The position numbers and the translations under genes are program-made. This document shows, piece by piece, positions 1 to 9,191 of a stretch of 64,000 bases of DNA; position 1 is the stretch's first letter, and each line of letters begins with the position of its first letter. This DNA is from Puniceicoccaceae bacterium 5H. GTDB lineage: Bacteria > Verrucomicrobiota > Verrucomicrobiia > Opitutales > Oceanipulchritudinaceae. The notes beneath the pieces are model-generated. The model was not told where the DNA came from. It saw only the letters and a program-made list of their open reading frames with translations, and searched no databases. Location of the stretch: positions 1 through 64,000 of the forward strand of contig WOUP01000004.1 in the NCBI GenBank assembly GCA_009772895.1. The letters are read 5' to 3'.

Positions 1-13
1 CGTGTAAGCAGGG

Positions 14-1552
14 CTAGTTGCCGCCCACATTACGGTCGAGGCTGCGGTATTGGATGGCTTCGAGCAGGTGCGGGGTTTCGATGCGTTCGGTGCCGGCGAG
101 GTCAGCGATGGTGCGGGAGACCTTGAGGATGCGGTCGTAGGCACGGGCGGAAAGCTGGAGGCGCTCCATGGCGGAGCGTAGCAGGGTAGCGTCGCGATCG
201 GTGAGGGCGCAGTGTTCGCGGATGTCGCGCGGGCTCATGCGGGCGTTGACGCGGATGCCGCCGTGGTCGCCAAAGCGGGTGCGCTGGCGGGCGCGCGCCT
301 GTTCCACGCGCTCGCGGATGGAGGCCGAGGATTCGCCGGGCTTGGCCTGTTGCAGCTCGGCAATGGTCAGGGCGGGGGCTTCGACGTGCAGGTCGATGCG
401 GTCGAGCAGCGGGCCGCTGAGGCGGCTGCGGTAGCGCTGGACTTGCTGGGCGGTGTTTTTGGTGCGGTCGTTGCCGTAGCCGTCAGGGCTGGGATTCATC
501 GCCGCGACGAGCATGAAGGCGGCCGGAAAGGTGAGCTTGCCCGCGCTGCGCGAGATGGTGACCTGCCCGTCTTCGAGCGGCTGGCGCATGACCTCGAGCG
601 CGCTGCGTTTGAACTCCGGCAACTCGTCGAGGAAGAGCACGCCGTGGTGGGCCAGCGAGATCTCGCCGGGCGCGGGCGTGCTGCCGCCGCCGATCAGGCC
701 GACGTCGGAGATGGTGTGGTGGGGGCTGCGAAACGGTCGCGTGCGGGGCAGGGTGCCGTTTTCGAGCGTCATGCCGGCGGCGCTGTAGATGCGCAGCAGG
801 TCGAGGTATTCCTCGCGACCCAGGCGCGGCATGATGGTGCCGATGCGCTTGGCGATCATGCTCTTGCCGCTGCCGGGCGGCCCGATCATCAGGATGTTGT
901 GCCCCCCGGCGACGGACACCTCCACCGCGCGCCGCACGGCGTGTTGACCCTTCACCTCGCTGAAGCAGACGCTGGCCGGGTGCTGGGTGTCGTCTTCCGC
1001 GCCGTCGACGAAGGGCGGCAGGGGCGTGAGCGCGGTCTTGCCGCTGAGGAACGAGCAGGCTTCGTCCAGCGAGTTGACTTGATAGACTTCGAGATCGCCG
1101 CCGACGAGCGCGCCCTCCTGCGCAGTGGTGGGAGGCAGCAAGACGCCTTTTTTGCCCAGCTGGCGGGCGAGGGCGGCGAGCGCCAGGCCCCCGACGACGG
1201 GACGCGTTTCGCCGGAGAGGCTCAGCTCACCCGCGATCAGGTAATCGTCGAGCGGCTCCGCAGGCAATTGGCCGGTAGCGGCGAGCAGGCCGAGCGCGAT
1301 CGGCAGGTCGTAGAGCGGGCCTTGTTTGCGCAGGTGGCCGGGGGCGAGGTTGATGGTCGTTTTGGTGCGTGGCGCGCGATAGCCGGTGTTCATCAGGGCG
1401 CTCCACACGCGGTCTTTGGCCTCCTTCACGGCACCCGTCGGCAAGCCGACGATCACGGGCTTGGGCTCCCCCTGTTCACCCGTGTTGCACTCCACTTGCA
1501 CAGGCACGGCGTCGACGCCCATTAGCGCCCCGGATGTTACGACAGCCAGCAT
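14..1552 (-). CDS. YifB/ComM family Mg-chelatase-like AAA+ ATPase
   Basis: 512 aa, full length for the YifB/ComM family. The N-terminal ChlI-like (Lon-protease-type fold) domain fills about residues 1-165. An AAA+ module follows, with Walker A GPPGSGKS at 224-231, a Walker B-type LFLDELPEF further on, and the C-terminal Mg_chelatase domain. In naturally transformable bacteria ComM is a hexameric helicase that promotes branch migration during recombination of incoming DNA; that role is family knowledge and is not shown here. The ATG at 1552 begins [10 protein letters not shown], typical of the family. No competence genes lie beside it. The opposite strand carries a long open frame that looks like a composition artefact. 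Confidence 0.93.
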   Translation of the reverse strand: MLAVVTSGALMGVDAVPVQVECNTGEQGEPKPVIVGLPTGAVKEAKDRVWSALMNTGYRAPRTKTTINLAPGHLRKQGPLYDLPIALGLLAATGQLPAEPLDDYLIAGELSLSGETRPVVGGLALAALARQLGKKGVLLPPTTAQEGALVGGDLEVYQVNSLDEACSFLSGKTALTPLPPFVDGAEDDTQHPASVCFSEVKGQHAVRRAVEVSVAGGHNILMIGPPGSGKSMIAKRIGTIMPRLGREEYLDLLRIYSAAGMTLENGTLPRTRPFRSPHHTISDVGLIGGGSTPAPGEISLAHHGVLFLDELPEFKRSALEVMRQPLEDGQVTISRSAGKLTFPAAFMLVAAMNPSPDGYGNDRTKNTAQQVQRYRSRLSGPLLDRIDLHVEAPALTIAELQQAKPGESSASIRERVEQARARQRTRFGDHGGIRVNARMSPRDIREHCALTDRDATLLRSAMERLQLSARAYDRILKVSRTIADLAGTERIETPHLLEAIQYRSLDRNVGGN

Positions 1553-1612
1553 AGGAGCCGCAGCCTATCCGCGTGAGGGATTCCCGCAAGCATAATGTTC
1601 AGGTGTTCAGTA

Positions 1613-2206
1613 TCAGGCGCTCACATGGGGGCGCAGCATGGCCACCGCCAGGTCCAGCATTTCGTGGATCTGTTGCCGCGAAGCGCCCGCTTTTGCCTGG
1701 ACCGCCACGCCTTGGGTCAGCGTCATGACCATGCGGGTTACGGTGGCGGCGTCGGTAGCTTGCGGCATATCGCCTTCCCGTTGCGCCCGCTCCAGTCGTT
1801 CCTGCAGGGCCTGGAATGCGGCCGCGCGGTTGTGGTTCAGGGTTTCCTGGATCGGCAGGGCCTTGTCGGAGCAGGCCAGGGCTCCATTGATGCCCAGACA
1901 GCCCTGGGGCTTGTCCTGCTGGGTATTTGCCAGGGCCGACTGTTTGAGCATGGTTTCGACGACCTGCAAAGCGGTCGGCTCCTGCAGCGCCTCTTGCAGG
2001 AAGCGCATCTCCTGCTGCATGTAGCGCTCAAGTGCCTTGAAGAACAGGGCCTGCTTGTCGCCAAAGGTGGCATAGAGGCTCGGGCGCGCCACGCCGGTGG
2101 CAGCGCAAAGGTCGGCGTAAGACGTGCCTTCGTAGCCTTTTTCCCAAAACAGCAGCATCGCGGTTTCCAAGGCTTTTTCTGGGTCAAATTCTCGATGGCG
2201 GGCCAA
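1613..2206 (-). CDS. TetR/AcrR family transcriptional regulator
   Basis: 197 aa. The N-terminal helix-turn-helix lies at about residues 23-46 (YADLCAATGVARPSLYATFG), followed by a helical ligand-binding domain with GCLGINGALA near the middle. That motif is common in the TetR clade that controls short-chain dehydrogenase and xenobiotic-response genes. The start is a TTG at 2206, chosen because a strong AGGAGGAG ribosome-binding site ends a few bases upstream; no better ATG exists. It is divergent from the dehydrogenase at 2338 with about 130 bp between them. A perfect 12-bp inverted repeat there may be its operator, so it probably represses that gene and itself. Confidence 0.9.
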   Translation of the reverse strand: MARHREFDPEKALETAMLLFWEKGYEGTSYADLCAATGVARPSLYATFGDKQALFFKALERYMQQEMRFLQEALQEPTALQVVETMLKQSALANTQQDKPQGCLGINGALACSDKALPIQETLNHNRAAAFQALQERLERAQREGDMPQATDAATVTRMVMTLTQGVAVQAKAGASRQQIHEMLDLAVAMLRPHVSA

Positions 2207-2216
2207 AGTCTCCTCC

Positions 2217-2287
2217 TTATTTTATAACAATCGTTAAAGAATCGCTTGATTCTGGCAGGTAATTTTATACTGTGCGTTATAAAATAA
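2217..2287. promoter_or_regulatory. Divergent promoter region with 12-bp inverted repeat (possible TetR operators)
   Basis: TTATTTTATAAC at 2217-2228 is the exact reverse complement of GTTATAAAATAA at 2276-2287. The arms flank the AT-rich spacer between the tetR-like gene and the dehydrogenase. The left arm abuts the ribosome-binding site of the regulator. A shorter dyad, TAAC-aatc-GTTA at 2225-2236, overlaps the left arm. Position and symmetry fit operator sites for the adjacent TetR protein; binding itself is inferred. Confidence 0.5.
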
Positions 2288-2337
2288 CTTACCTCAAGGG
2301 TAACCAACTCACCATCATTCAAATTAAGCGTATTTTC

Positions 2338-3090
2338 ATGAGCAACAAACTTGAAAACAAAGTGGCGGTCGTAACGGGCGCGTCGAAGGGGATCGGTGCG
2401 GCCATTGCGCGCGCTTTGGCTGCAGAAGGGGCGTCTGTGGTCGTCAACTATGCTGCGGATCAGGCCGGCGCCGACAAGGTCGTGCAGGAGATCGAAGCCC
2501 AGGGCAGCCGCGCGGTTGCCATCCAGGCCGATCTGGCCCAACCCGCCGAGGTCGAGCGCCTGTTTCGCGAAGCCCACGCGGCTTTCGGTCGGCTGGACGT
2601 GCTGGTCAACAACGCGGGCATCTTTCAATTCGAGCCGTTGGAAGCGGTTACACCCGATCACTTTCACCGTCAGTTCGATCTGAACGTGCTCGGTCTGCTG
2701 CTTTCGACCAAGGAAGCGGTTCGATACATAGGCGAGCAAGGGGGCAGCGTCATCAACGTCAGCTCGGTCTCCGCGACCTACGCGGGGGCGGGATCGTCGG
2801 TCTACAGCGCGACCAAAGGCGCGGTGAACACCCTTACGCTGGCCTTGTCGCAGGAGCTGGGCCCCAGGAAGATCCGGGTGAACAGCCTCAGCCCGGGCAT
2901 GGTCGAGACCGAAGGCTACCATGCGGCGGGCATCCACGACTCGCCGATGCGCCAGCAGATTGCGGCTGAGACGCCTTTGGGGCGCATCGGCGTGCCGGGC
3001 GACATCGCGCCGGTGGCCGCCTTCCTGGCCTCGGATGATGCGGGCTGGGTGTCCGGACAGATCATCGCGGTCGCCGGCGGGCACCGGTAG
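2338..3090 (+). CDS. Short-chain dehydrogenase/reductase (SDR), NAD(P)-dependent
   Basis: 250 aa classical SDR. It has the nucleotide-binding TGASKGIG at 13-20, NNAG at 91-94, catalytic Ser near 142, and the YxxxK pair Y156/K160 (YSATK). The closest family style is glucose-1-dehydrogenase/FabG-like oxidoreductases; the substrate cannot be told. The reading frame extends 22 codons upstream, but MSNKLENK at 2338 is the conventional N-terminus and the upstream part falls in the divergent promoter. It is paired with the TetR gene and converges on the chemoreceptor gene with a 19-bp gap. Confidence 0.9.
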   Translation: MSNKLENKVAVVTGASKGIGAAIARALAAEGASVVVNYAADQAGADKVVQEIEAQGSRAVAIQADLAQPAEVERLFREAHAAFGRLDVLVNNAGIFQFEPLEAVTPDHFHRQFDLNVLGLLLSTKEAVRYIGEQGGSVINVSSVSATYAGAGSSVYSATKGAVNTLTLALSQELGPRKIRVNSLSPGMVETEGYHAAGIHDSPMRQQIAAETPLGRIGVPGDIAPVAAFLASDDAGWVSGQIIAVAGGHR

Positions 3091-3109
3091 TCGGGCCTGG
3101 AGCGCCGCC

Positions 3110-5167
3110 TTAGCTGGCGCGGCGTTCTTCCACCCAGTCCGGGTATGCGGCGTCTTCCACTTCGTCGGTGGAGGACGTTTCTTTTTGCGGGGCCTTGCGC
3201 TTCGCCTTGCCGCCGTTGATGAGCAGCTGCAGGTCGGCCACCTGCTGGCGGATGTTCTCGGACTGGGCGTTGAGCTCGACGGCGGAAGAAGCGGTTTCCT
3301 CCGAGGCGGCGGCGTTCTGCTGCGTCACGGAATCCATGGAGGAGACGGCCTGGTTGATCTGCATGATGCCGTTGCTCTGTTCGGCGCCGGCGTTGGCGAT
3401 CTGTTCGACCAGTGAGTCGATCTCGTGCACACGGTGCACAATGTCGTTCAGGCTGCGGTCGACCTGTTGGCACATCTGCGCGCCGGCCTCACTGCTTTTG
3501 ACGGCCTCCTCGATCTTGGCCGAGGTTTCGGTGGCGGCCTTGGCACTGCGCTGGGCCAGGTTGCGCACTTCCTCGGCCACGACGGCAAATCCGGCTCCGG
3601 CTTCGCCTGCCCGGGCGGCTTCGACTGCGGCGTTGAGGGCGAGCAGGTTGGTCTGGAAGGCGATTTCGTCGATCGTCTTGATGATGACGGAGATCTCGCG
3701 GCTGGAATCCTTGATCCGATCCATCGAACGCGTCATGGTCTGCATCTGCTCGGCGCCCTTGTCGGCCATGCGCGTGCTCTCGCTGGTCAGTTCCGTGGCG
3801 CGGCGGGCGTTTTCGCTGTTGTGCGAGACCATGCTCTCGATCTCCTGCAGGGATGCACTGGTCTCCTCGAGGGCGGCCGCCTGCTCGGCGGAGCCTTCCG
3901 CGAGTTGGTTGCTGGCCTTGGAGACTTCGGCCGAGGCGTGGCTCGACTCGTTTGCGCTGAGGCCCAGCTGCTCTGAGATACGGCGAAGCTGGCGGGAAAT
4001 CTGCCTGGCGAGTAGGAAGAAGGCGAGCGCTGCGGCGAGACCGCCGATGATCATGCCGCCGATGCGGATATAAGAAGAACGCTTGAGCCCGTGGGCGACT
4101 TCGTTCACCACGTGAAAGTATTCGTCTTCGGTCATGCTCACGCCGAGAACCCAGTCCCACGGCGCGTAGTAGGCGTAAAAGGCGATGTGTTCGCGCGGGG
4201 TGCCGTCGGGCGCGGTGGTGGTAAAATGGGCCTCGGCGATTTCGCCGGGCGCGAGCTGCCGGGCGTCCTGGGCGAGCTTTTTATAGACGGCGGGCTCGGC
4301 CTGGCTCAGGCGCGAGGCCGAGGTATCCGTTTCGTCTGCCTGATCTCCGACGAGGAAGCGGCCCTGGTTGTCACCCGTGGCGTTGAGGGCAAAGATGCGG
4401 CCGGTCTCGCCGAGGGTGGCGGCGCCGAATTGCTCGCGCAGCGGGGTAGCGGCCACGGCGTCGGGCGTGCCGACGTAGAGGATGCCGATCACGTCGCCCT
4501 GCGCATCGAAGAGGGGCTTGTAGGCGGTGATGTAGTAGGCATTGCCCACAAAGGCGCGCCCCATGAACGTCTCCCCCTGCAGTACTGTCTGCACGACCGG
4601 ACTGGTGTGAGGAATGTAGGTGCCGATGGCGCGCTCGCCGTCGAGTTTTTTGACGTTGGTGGCGACGCGCAGCATGTCGCCCGCCTCGTTCATGCGCTGA
4701 AAGATCGTGGCGGTGTCGCCGGTGCGGGCCTGCAGGCGGTCGACCACAGGGATTTCTTCGCCCTCGACAAAAGCGCGCTCCTGCCCGAGCCATTCACCGC
4801 CCACCTGCATCTGCGGCAGTTCGAGCGTTGTGCTCGCGTGGGTCACCTGATTGACGGCCTCCCAGCTGACCTGCTGCGAGACGTCGAGCCCAATCCCGCC
4901 GGCGTGCGCCAACATCTCTTCCGCCGCGCCGAGGGTAGGCGTGAGCTTCTCCTTTAAAAGCTCGTCCGCCAGGGCGGTACGTCGCACCAAACCATCCACC
5001 GTTTGTTGCAGGTGCTCGGCGGTTTGCCGATCCACATCCTGCACGACCTGTTGCTCCAACTGGTGAGACTCGTATTCCGAGATGAGGGCCACGATGGCCA
5101 TGGGGGCGAGGGCGCAGGTGATGCCAAAGATGAGCAGGCGCTGGCGGAGTCCTAGTTTTTTCGTCAT
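3110..5167 (-). CDS. Methyl-accepting chemotaxis protein with periplasmic Cache domain
   Basis: 685 aa from the ATG at 5167; the frame is open 18 codons further, but that stretch has no membrane signal. Order: cytoplasmic start, membrane helix 1 (about 8-26), a long periplasmic Cache_3/Cache_2-type sensor (about 35-350, with the typical [17 protein letters not shown] and [10 protein letters not shown] segments), membrane helix 2 (about 372-388), and a signalling domain. The conserved hairpin tip [20 protein letters not shown] lies near residues 500-520. No clear HAMP domain is seen after helix 2. The C-terminus ends [10 protein letters not shown] and does not match the CheR-binding NWETF tail. 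No other chemotaxis genes are nearby. The ligand is unknown. Confidence 0.92.
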   Translation of the reverse strand: MTKKLGLRQRLLIFGITCALAPMAIVALISEYESHQLEQQVVQDVDRQTAEHLQQTVDGLVRRTALADELLKEKLTPTLGAAEEMLAHAGGIGLDVSQQVSWEAVNQVTHASTTLELPQMQVGGEWLGQERAFVEGEEIPVVDRLQARTGDTATIFQRMNEAGDMLRVATNVKKLDGERAIGTYIPHTSPVVQTVLQGETFMGRAFVGNAYYITAYKPLFDAQGDVIGILYVGTPDAVAATPLREQFGAATLGETGRIFALNATGDNQGRFLVGDQADETDTSASRLSQAEPAVYKKLAQDARQLAPGEIAEAHFTTTAPDGTPREHIAFYAYYAPWDWVLGVSMTEDEYFHVVNEVAHGLKRSSYIRIGGMIIGGLAAALAFFLLARQISRQLRRISEQLGLSANESSHASAEVSKASNQLAEGSAEQAAALEETSASLQEIESMVSHNSENARRATELTSESTRMADKGAEQMQTMTRSMDRIKDSSREISVIIKTIDEIAFQTNLLALNAAVEAARAGEAGAGFAVVAEEVRNLAQRSAKAATETSAKIEEAVKSSEAGAQMCQQVDRSLNDIVHRVHEIDSLVEQIANAGAEQSNGIMQINQAVSSMDSVTQQNAAASEETASSAVELNAQSENIRQQVADLQLLINGGKAKRKAPQKETSSTDEVEDAAYPDWVEERRAS

Positions 5168-5398
5168 AGCAAGTTCGCGTACCGGGTTACCGTCTGTGTC
5201 GGTACAACTCGCCCGCCACACCGTGAGGCTTAGTGTTTGATACGGCGTTCTCGAGAGTATAAGCAGGGGTTAATCCTTAGCGCCTCTTGCGGTTCTATCT
5301 TTACTGGTTTCAGGCCGATTTGGAGCTCCGGATGTAAAAAACGCGCTAGAAACTGTGTTCTAGCACGTTGGCGAAGAAGGGGTTGTGCGTTGGGTGAA
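5168..5398. other. Intergenic region, no convincing gene
   Basis: 231 bp between the chemoreceptor start and the GH3 stop. It holds the terminator at 5336-5368. A 60-codon frame on the minus strand overlaps the terminator and the GH3 end, has no recognisable protein features, and is not called. Confidence 0.5.
5336..5368 (-). terminator. Rho-independent terminator of the lacI-esterase-sulfatase-GH3 operon
   Basis: An 11-bp stem with one mismatch (5341-5351 with 5358-5368) and a 6-nt loop. Read on the minus strand it is followed by a run of T (A-run 5336-5341). It lies just downstream of the GH3 stop. Confidence 0.8.
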
Positions 5399-7588
5399 TC
5401 AGAAGGCCTCAAGCTCCTGTTCGGCCGAGGCGCGCAGATCCCGTGAAGAGCTGCCGACCTGGAGGCGGTAGGTGTCGGGCTCCATCACCCAGCCTTCGTC
5501 TTCGTGATAGGCACTGAAGGCGTCCTGGTGCAGGGTGAAGGTCACGGTCTGGCTTTCGCCCGGCTGCAGGAAGACCTTCTGGAAGCCCTTGAGCTCCTTG
5601 GCGGGGCGGCGGATAGATGGGTTTTCCTGGCTCACGTAGAGCTGCACCACCTCGGCGCCGGCGACATCACCGGTGTTGGTGATCTGGGTTTCGACCGTCA
5701 CGGCATCGTCTGCGGTGGAGACGTGCAGCTCGGGCGCATAGTTGAAGGTGGTGTAGGAGAGGCCGTGGCCGAAGGGGAACTGGGGCGCTACGTCGTAGGT
5801 GTCGGCATAGCGGTAGCCGACGAAGATGTCGTCCTTGTACTGCACGCTGTCACCGCCAGGATATTCGCCGAGCGCGTGGGCGCCGCTGTCCTCGAGCACC
5901 TTGGGGAAGGTGACGGGCAGCTTGCCGGAGGGGTTGACCTGGCCGCTGAGGATGTCCGCCAGCGCGTGGCCGCCTTCCATGCCCGGATACCAGGCCTGTA
6001 CGAGGGCGGGGATTTGATCGACCCAGCCGGTCATATCAGCTGCGCCGCCGCCGTAGAGCACCAGCACCGTGTGGGGGTTGGCGGCGGAGACCTCGTGGAT
6101 GAGTTCGTCCTGGCCGAAGGGCAGGTGCATGTCGGGCTTGTCGCCGGCCTCGGCATCGAAGGCGTTACCGCCCCAGGAATTGTCGTAGCCATGGACAAAG
6201 CCGCCGACGAAGATCACGAGGTCGTGATCGCGGGCGGCCTTTACCGCCTCGCGGCGCAGTTTGCGGGACGGCTTCTTGCCCTTGGCAATAGCGTAACCCG
6301 GGAAGTAGTCGATCTGCACCTGATCGTCGAATGCCTCGCGGATGCCTTGCAACGGGGTGATCTCGTAGAGTGCGGGCACCTGAGAGCTGCCGCCGGCTTC
6401 GGCGTGCTTGTGGTCCGCATTGGCGCCGATCACGGCGATGGACTGCACGCCCGAGAGGTCGAGCGGCAGAAGCCCCCCTTCGTTCTTGAGCAATACGATA
6501 CCCTCTGCGGCCACCTTGCGGGCGGTCTGCTGGTGGGCGGCGGAGTTGAACTCGCCGACGAGGCGGCGCTGATCGCCCAGCTTATGGATGCGGTACATCA
6601 GGCGCAGGATGCGTTCGACCTTGTCGTCGATCATGTCTTCAGAGATACGGCCTGCATCAATCAACTCCTTGGCGTCGCGCACGATGTAAAAGTCTTCGTA
6701 GGCCATGCCGTCCTTCAGCTCCGACCCCATCTCGATGTCCAGGCCATAGGCGAGGGATTGGTAGGGATCGTGGGCAGCGCCCCAGTCGCTGATCACCACG
6801 CCGTCGAAGCCGAGTTCGCCCTTCAGCAGATCGTTGATGAGGAACTCGTTGTGGGTGGCAAACTGACCGCGAAAGCGGTTGTAGGCGCCCATCAGACTGT
6901 AGGCGTGGCCCTCCTGCACGGCCTTCTTGAATGCCGGCAGGTAGATCTCGTGCAGCGCGCGGTCGCTCATCTGCACGTCCACAGTGCCGCGGTTGGTCTC
7001 CTGGTTGTTGGCCAGGTAGTGCTTCACGCAGGCGGCGACGTCGTTTTGCTGCACGCCCTGAATGTAGCCGACGGCCATTTCACCCGAGAGGTAGGGGTCT
7101 TCGGAGAGGTATTCGAAGTTCCGGCCGTTGAGCGGGGTGCGGATGATGTTGACGCCCGGGCCGAGGATCACGTCCTTGCGACGGTAGCGGGCTTCGCTGC
7201 CCAGCACGTTCCCGAAATCGTGGCCCAGCTCGGGGTTCCAGGTCGAGGCCAGGCAGATGCCGACGGGCAGGTAGGTGCTGCGGTCTTCGGCGTGGGCGTC
7301 GGCCTGCATGTCGCGGCCGTGCTCGTGGCGTACGCCGTGGGGGCCGTCGGACATGACCAGCTCGCGGATGCCCAGGCGACCAACGCCACCGGACGTAAAC
7401 GACGAGGTGGCGCGGATCATCTTCAGCTTTTCATCCAGCGTCATCTGGTCGATCAGCGACTGGATCTCGGCCTCGTGGCCTTCCGCGGCCTGGGCGTGGG
7501 TGGTCAACGGCGTCGCGAAGGCCGCGACGCAGGAAGCGGCCGCGAGCAGTGTGCGGCCGATTTTTGGGGAGGAGGGGAATTGGAGCAT
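5399..7588 (-). CDS. Secreted glycoside hydrolase family 3 (beta-glucosidase-like)
   Basis: 729 aa from the ATG at 7588; a TTG six codons upstream is an alternative. The N-terminal signal peptide ends around AxAQA. The GH3 N-domain has KHYLANNQE (about 189) and the nucleophile Asp268 in VISDWGA. The C-domain contains GIVLLKNEGGLLPL, and a fibronectin type III-like domain closes the protein, the usual three-part layout. The enzyme removes terminal beta-linked sugars; the substrate (glucose, xylose or other) cannot be read from sequence. It is last in a leftward operon after lacI, an esterase and a sulfatase, so it probably acts on a sulfated or acylated polysaccharide. Confidence 0.93.
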   Translation of the reverse strand: MLQFPSSPKIGRTLLAAASCVAAFATPLTTHAQAAEGHEAEIQSLIDQMTLDEKLKMIRATSSFTSGGVGRLGIRELVMSDGPHGVRHEHGRDMQADAHAEDRSTYLPVGICLASTWNPELGHDFGNVLGSEARYRRKDVILGPGVNIIRTPLNGRNFEYLSEDPYLSGEMAVGYIQGVQQNDVAACVKHYLANNQETNRGTVDVQMSDRALHEIYLPAFKKAVQEGHAYSLMGAYNRFRGQFATHNEFLINDLLKGELGFDGVVISDWGAAHDPYQSLAYGLDIEMGSELKDGMAYEDFYIVRDAKELIDAGRISEDMIDDKVERILRLMYRIHKLGDQRRLVGEFNSAAHQQTARKVAAEGIVLLKNEGGLLPLDLSGVQSIAVIGANADHKHAEAGGSSQVPALYEITPLQGIREAFDDQVQIDYFPGYAIAKGKKPSRKLRREAVKAARDHDLVIFVGGFVHGYDNSWGGNAFDAEAGDKPDMHLPFGQDELIHEVSAANPHTVLVLYGGGAADMTGWVDQIPALVQAWYPGMEGGHALADILSGQVNPSGKLPVTFPKVLEDSGAHALGEYPGGDSVQYKDDIFVGYRYADTYDVAPQFPFGHGLSYTTFNYAPELHVSTADDAVTVETQITNTGDVAGAEVVQLYVSQENPSIRRPAKELKGFQKVFLQPGESQTVTFTLHQDAFSAYHEDEGWVMEPDTYRLQVGSSSRDLRASAEQELEAF

Positions 7589-7624
7589 ATCCAGGGTTTT
7601 AAGCAAAGGTGGCAGCGCCGGGTG

Positions 7625-9178
7625 TCAATGCCCGGTGTGTTCGGCGGCCTGTTCTTTCGGCGTCGGCAGGCGTTTTTCTCGCGGTAGATCTTCGTAGCGA
7701 CCCCACGCGGGCATCGAGCCGTGCGGATAGCGGCGCAACATTTCTTCGGCTAGCTCGGGCGAATCGCCGTATTGCTGCTGCAGGCGGGTCAACTCCTGGT
7801 GCATCGTCTCGCGCACCCCGGCGTAGGCCGGATCGTCGTAGACGTTGTGCATCTCGTGCGGATCTTCCTGCAGGTCGTAGAGCTCCCAGGCGTCGATGTC
7901 GTGGTAGTAGTGGATGAGCTTGAAGCGTTCGGAGCGCACCCCGTAGTGCCGTTTGACGAAGTGCCAGCCCGGGTACTCGTAGTAGTGGTAATACATCGAA
8001 CGCCGCCAGAGGGCGATGGGATCGCCCTCGAGGATGGGTTTCAGGCTGCGGCCCTGCATGTCGTCCGGTGCGGGAATGCCGGCGAAGTCGAGCAGCGTCT
8101 GCGCGAAGTCGAGGTTGAGCGCGAAGCGGTCTTCAACCTGGCCCGACTGGATGCCTTCGGGGTAGCGAAAGATGAGCGGGATCTGCAGGGATTCCTCGTA
8201 CATGAACCGCTTGTCGTACCAGCCGTGCTCGCCGAGGAAGAAGCCTTGGTCGGAAGTGTAGACCACGATGGTGTTGTCCGCGAGGCCCAGCTCGTCGAGC
8301 GTATCCATGATGCGGCCCACGGCATCGTCGACTGCCAGAACGCAGCCGAGGTAGTGGCGCAGGTAGTATTGATACATCCAGCGGGTGCGGTCCTGCCCCG
8401 TGAGATCTTCCGGCACCTTCATCAACGGATCGTCGCTCATGTACTGCAGGGTCAGGTGCGGGTCGATGCGCATGTTGTTGTCGCGGGCGGCCTCGCTGCG
8501 GTCGCTGTAGTCGTCGAACAGGTTATCCGGCTCCGCAAAGGTCACGTCGTCGAAGGCATGGGCATAGCGCGGTGGCGGCTGGAAATTGGAGTGGGGGGCC
8601 TTGTGCTGCGAGATGAGCATGAAGGGCTGGTCCGGATCGTGGTGGCGCAGCCAGTCGACCGTCTTGTCGGCAATGATGTCGGTCACGTAGCCCTTTTCGA
8701 CGTGCATCTGGCCATCGGTGATGAAGGGCGGGTTGAAATACTGACCCTGCCCATCGAGGATGTCCCAGTGGTCGAAGCCGGTCGGCTCGGAGCCCAGGTG
8801 CCATTTGCCGATGATGGCGGTTTCATAGCCGGCCTGCTGGAAGAGCTGGGGGAACGTCGTCTGGCTGCCGTCGAAGCGGGTGGTCTCGTTGACCATGTAG
8901 CCGTTCAGGTGGCTGTATTTGCCCGTCAGGATCACGGCGCGGGCGGGGCCGCAAATCGAATTGGTGCAGAAGGCGTTGGTAAACCGCATGCCTTGGGAGG
9001 CGAGGCGGTCGATCTGGGGCGTCTCGACCAAGTCGCTGCCGTACGCGCTGATGGCGTTGACGGCGTGGTCGTCGCTCATGATGAAGATGACATTCGGACG
9101 CTTGGGCTGGCCGAAGGCGCTCGCGACGAGGGCGGCGCACAGGACCAGCAGCGTCAGCTTCAGGGGGTGTCGAAACAT
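7625..9178 (-). CDS. Secreted sulfatase (formylglycine-type, arylsulfatase family S1)
   Basis: 517 aa starting at MFRHPLKLTL; the upstream open frame overlaps the esterase gene and is not coding here. A signal peptide covers about residues 1-23. The metal site begins NVIFIMSDDHAVN. The sulfatase signature C-G-P-A-R has Cys76 as the residue to be oxidised to formylglycine, so this is a Cys-type enzyme. It removes sulfate esters from carbohydrates; the polymer is unknown. It sits 13 bp after the esterase and 36 bp before GH3, indicating cotranscription. No anaerobic or FGE-type maturase gene is present in this window. Confidence 0.93.
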   Translation of the reverse strand: MFRHPLKLTLLVLCAALVASAFGQPKRPNVIFIMSDDHAVNAISAYGSDLVETPQIDRLASQGMRFTNAFCTNSICGPARAVILTGKYSHLNGYMVNETTRFDGSQTTFPQLFQQAGYETAIIGKWHLGSEPTGFDHWDILDGQGQYFNPPFITDGQMHVEKGYVTDIIADKTVDWLRHHDPDQPFMLISQHKAPHSNFQPPPRYAHAFDDVTFAEPDNLFDDYSDRSEAARDNNMRIDPHLTLQYMSDDPLMKVPEDLTGQDRTRWMYQYYLRHYLGCVLAVDDAVGRIMDTLDELGLADNTIVVYTSDQGFFLGEHGWYDKRFMYEESLQIPLIFRYPEGIQSGQVEDRFALNLDFAQTLLDFAGIPAPDDMQGRSLKPILEGDPIALWRRSMYYHYYEYPGWHFVKRHYGVRSERFKLIHYYHDIDAWELYDLQEDPHEMHNVYDDPAYAGVRETMHQELTRLQQQYGDSPELAEEMLRRYPHGSMPAWGRYEDLPREKRLPTPKEQAAEHTGH

Positions 9179-9191
9179 GGCGGGGTGGGGA

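Noticed and set aside
212-1525. 437-codon frame antisense to the ComM-like gene
   Set aside because: Shadow of the AAA ATPase; no motifs.
5230-5412. 60-codon frame upstream of the chemoreceptor
   Set aside because: Overlaps a terminator and the GH3 end; no protein-like features.
5504-7687. 727-codon frame antisense to GH3
   Set aside because: No domain, Gly/Val-rich artefact composition; the GH3 frame has all catalytic motifs.
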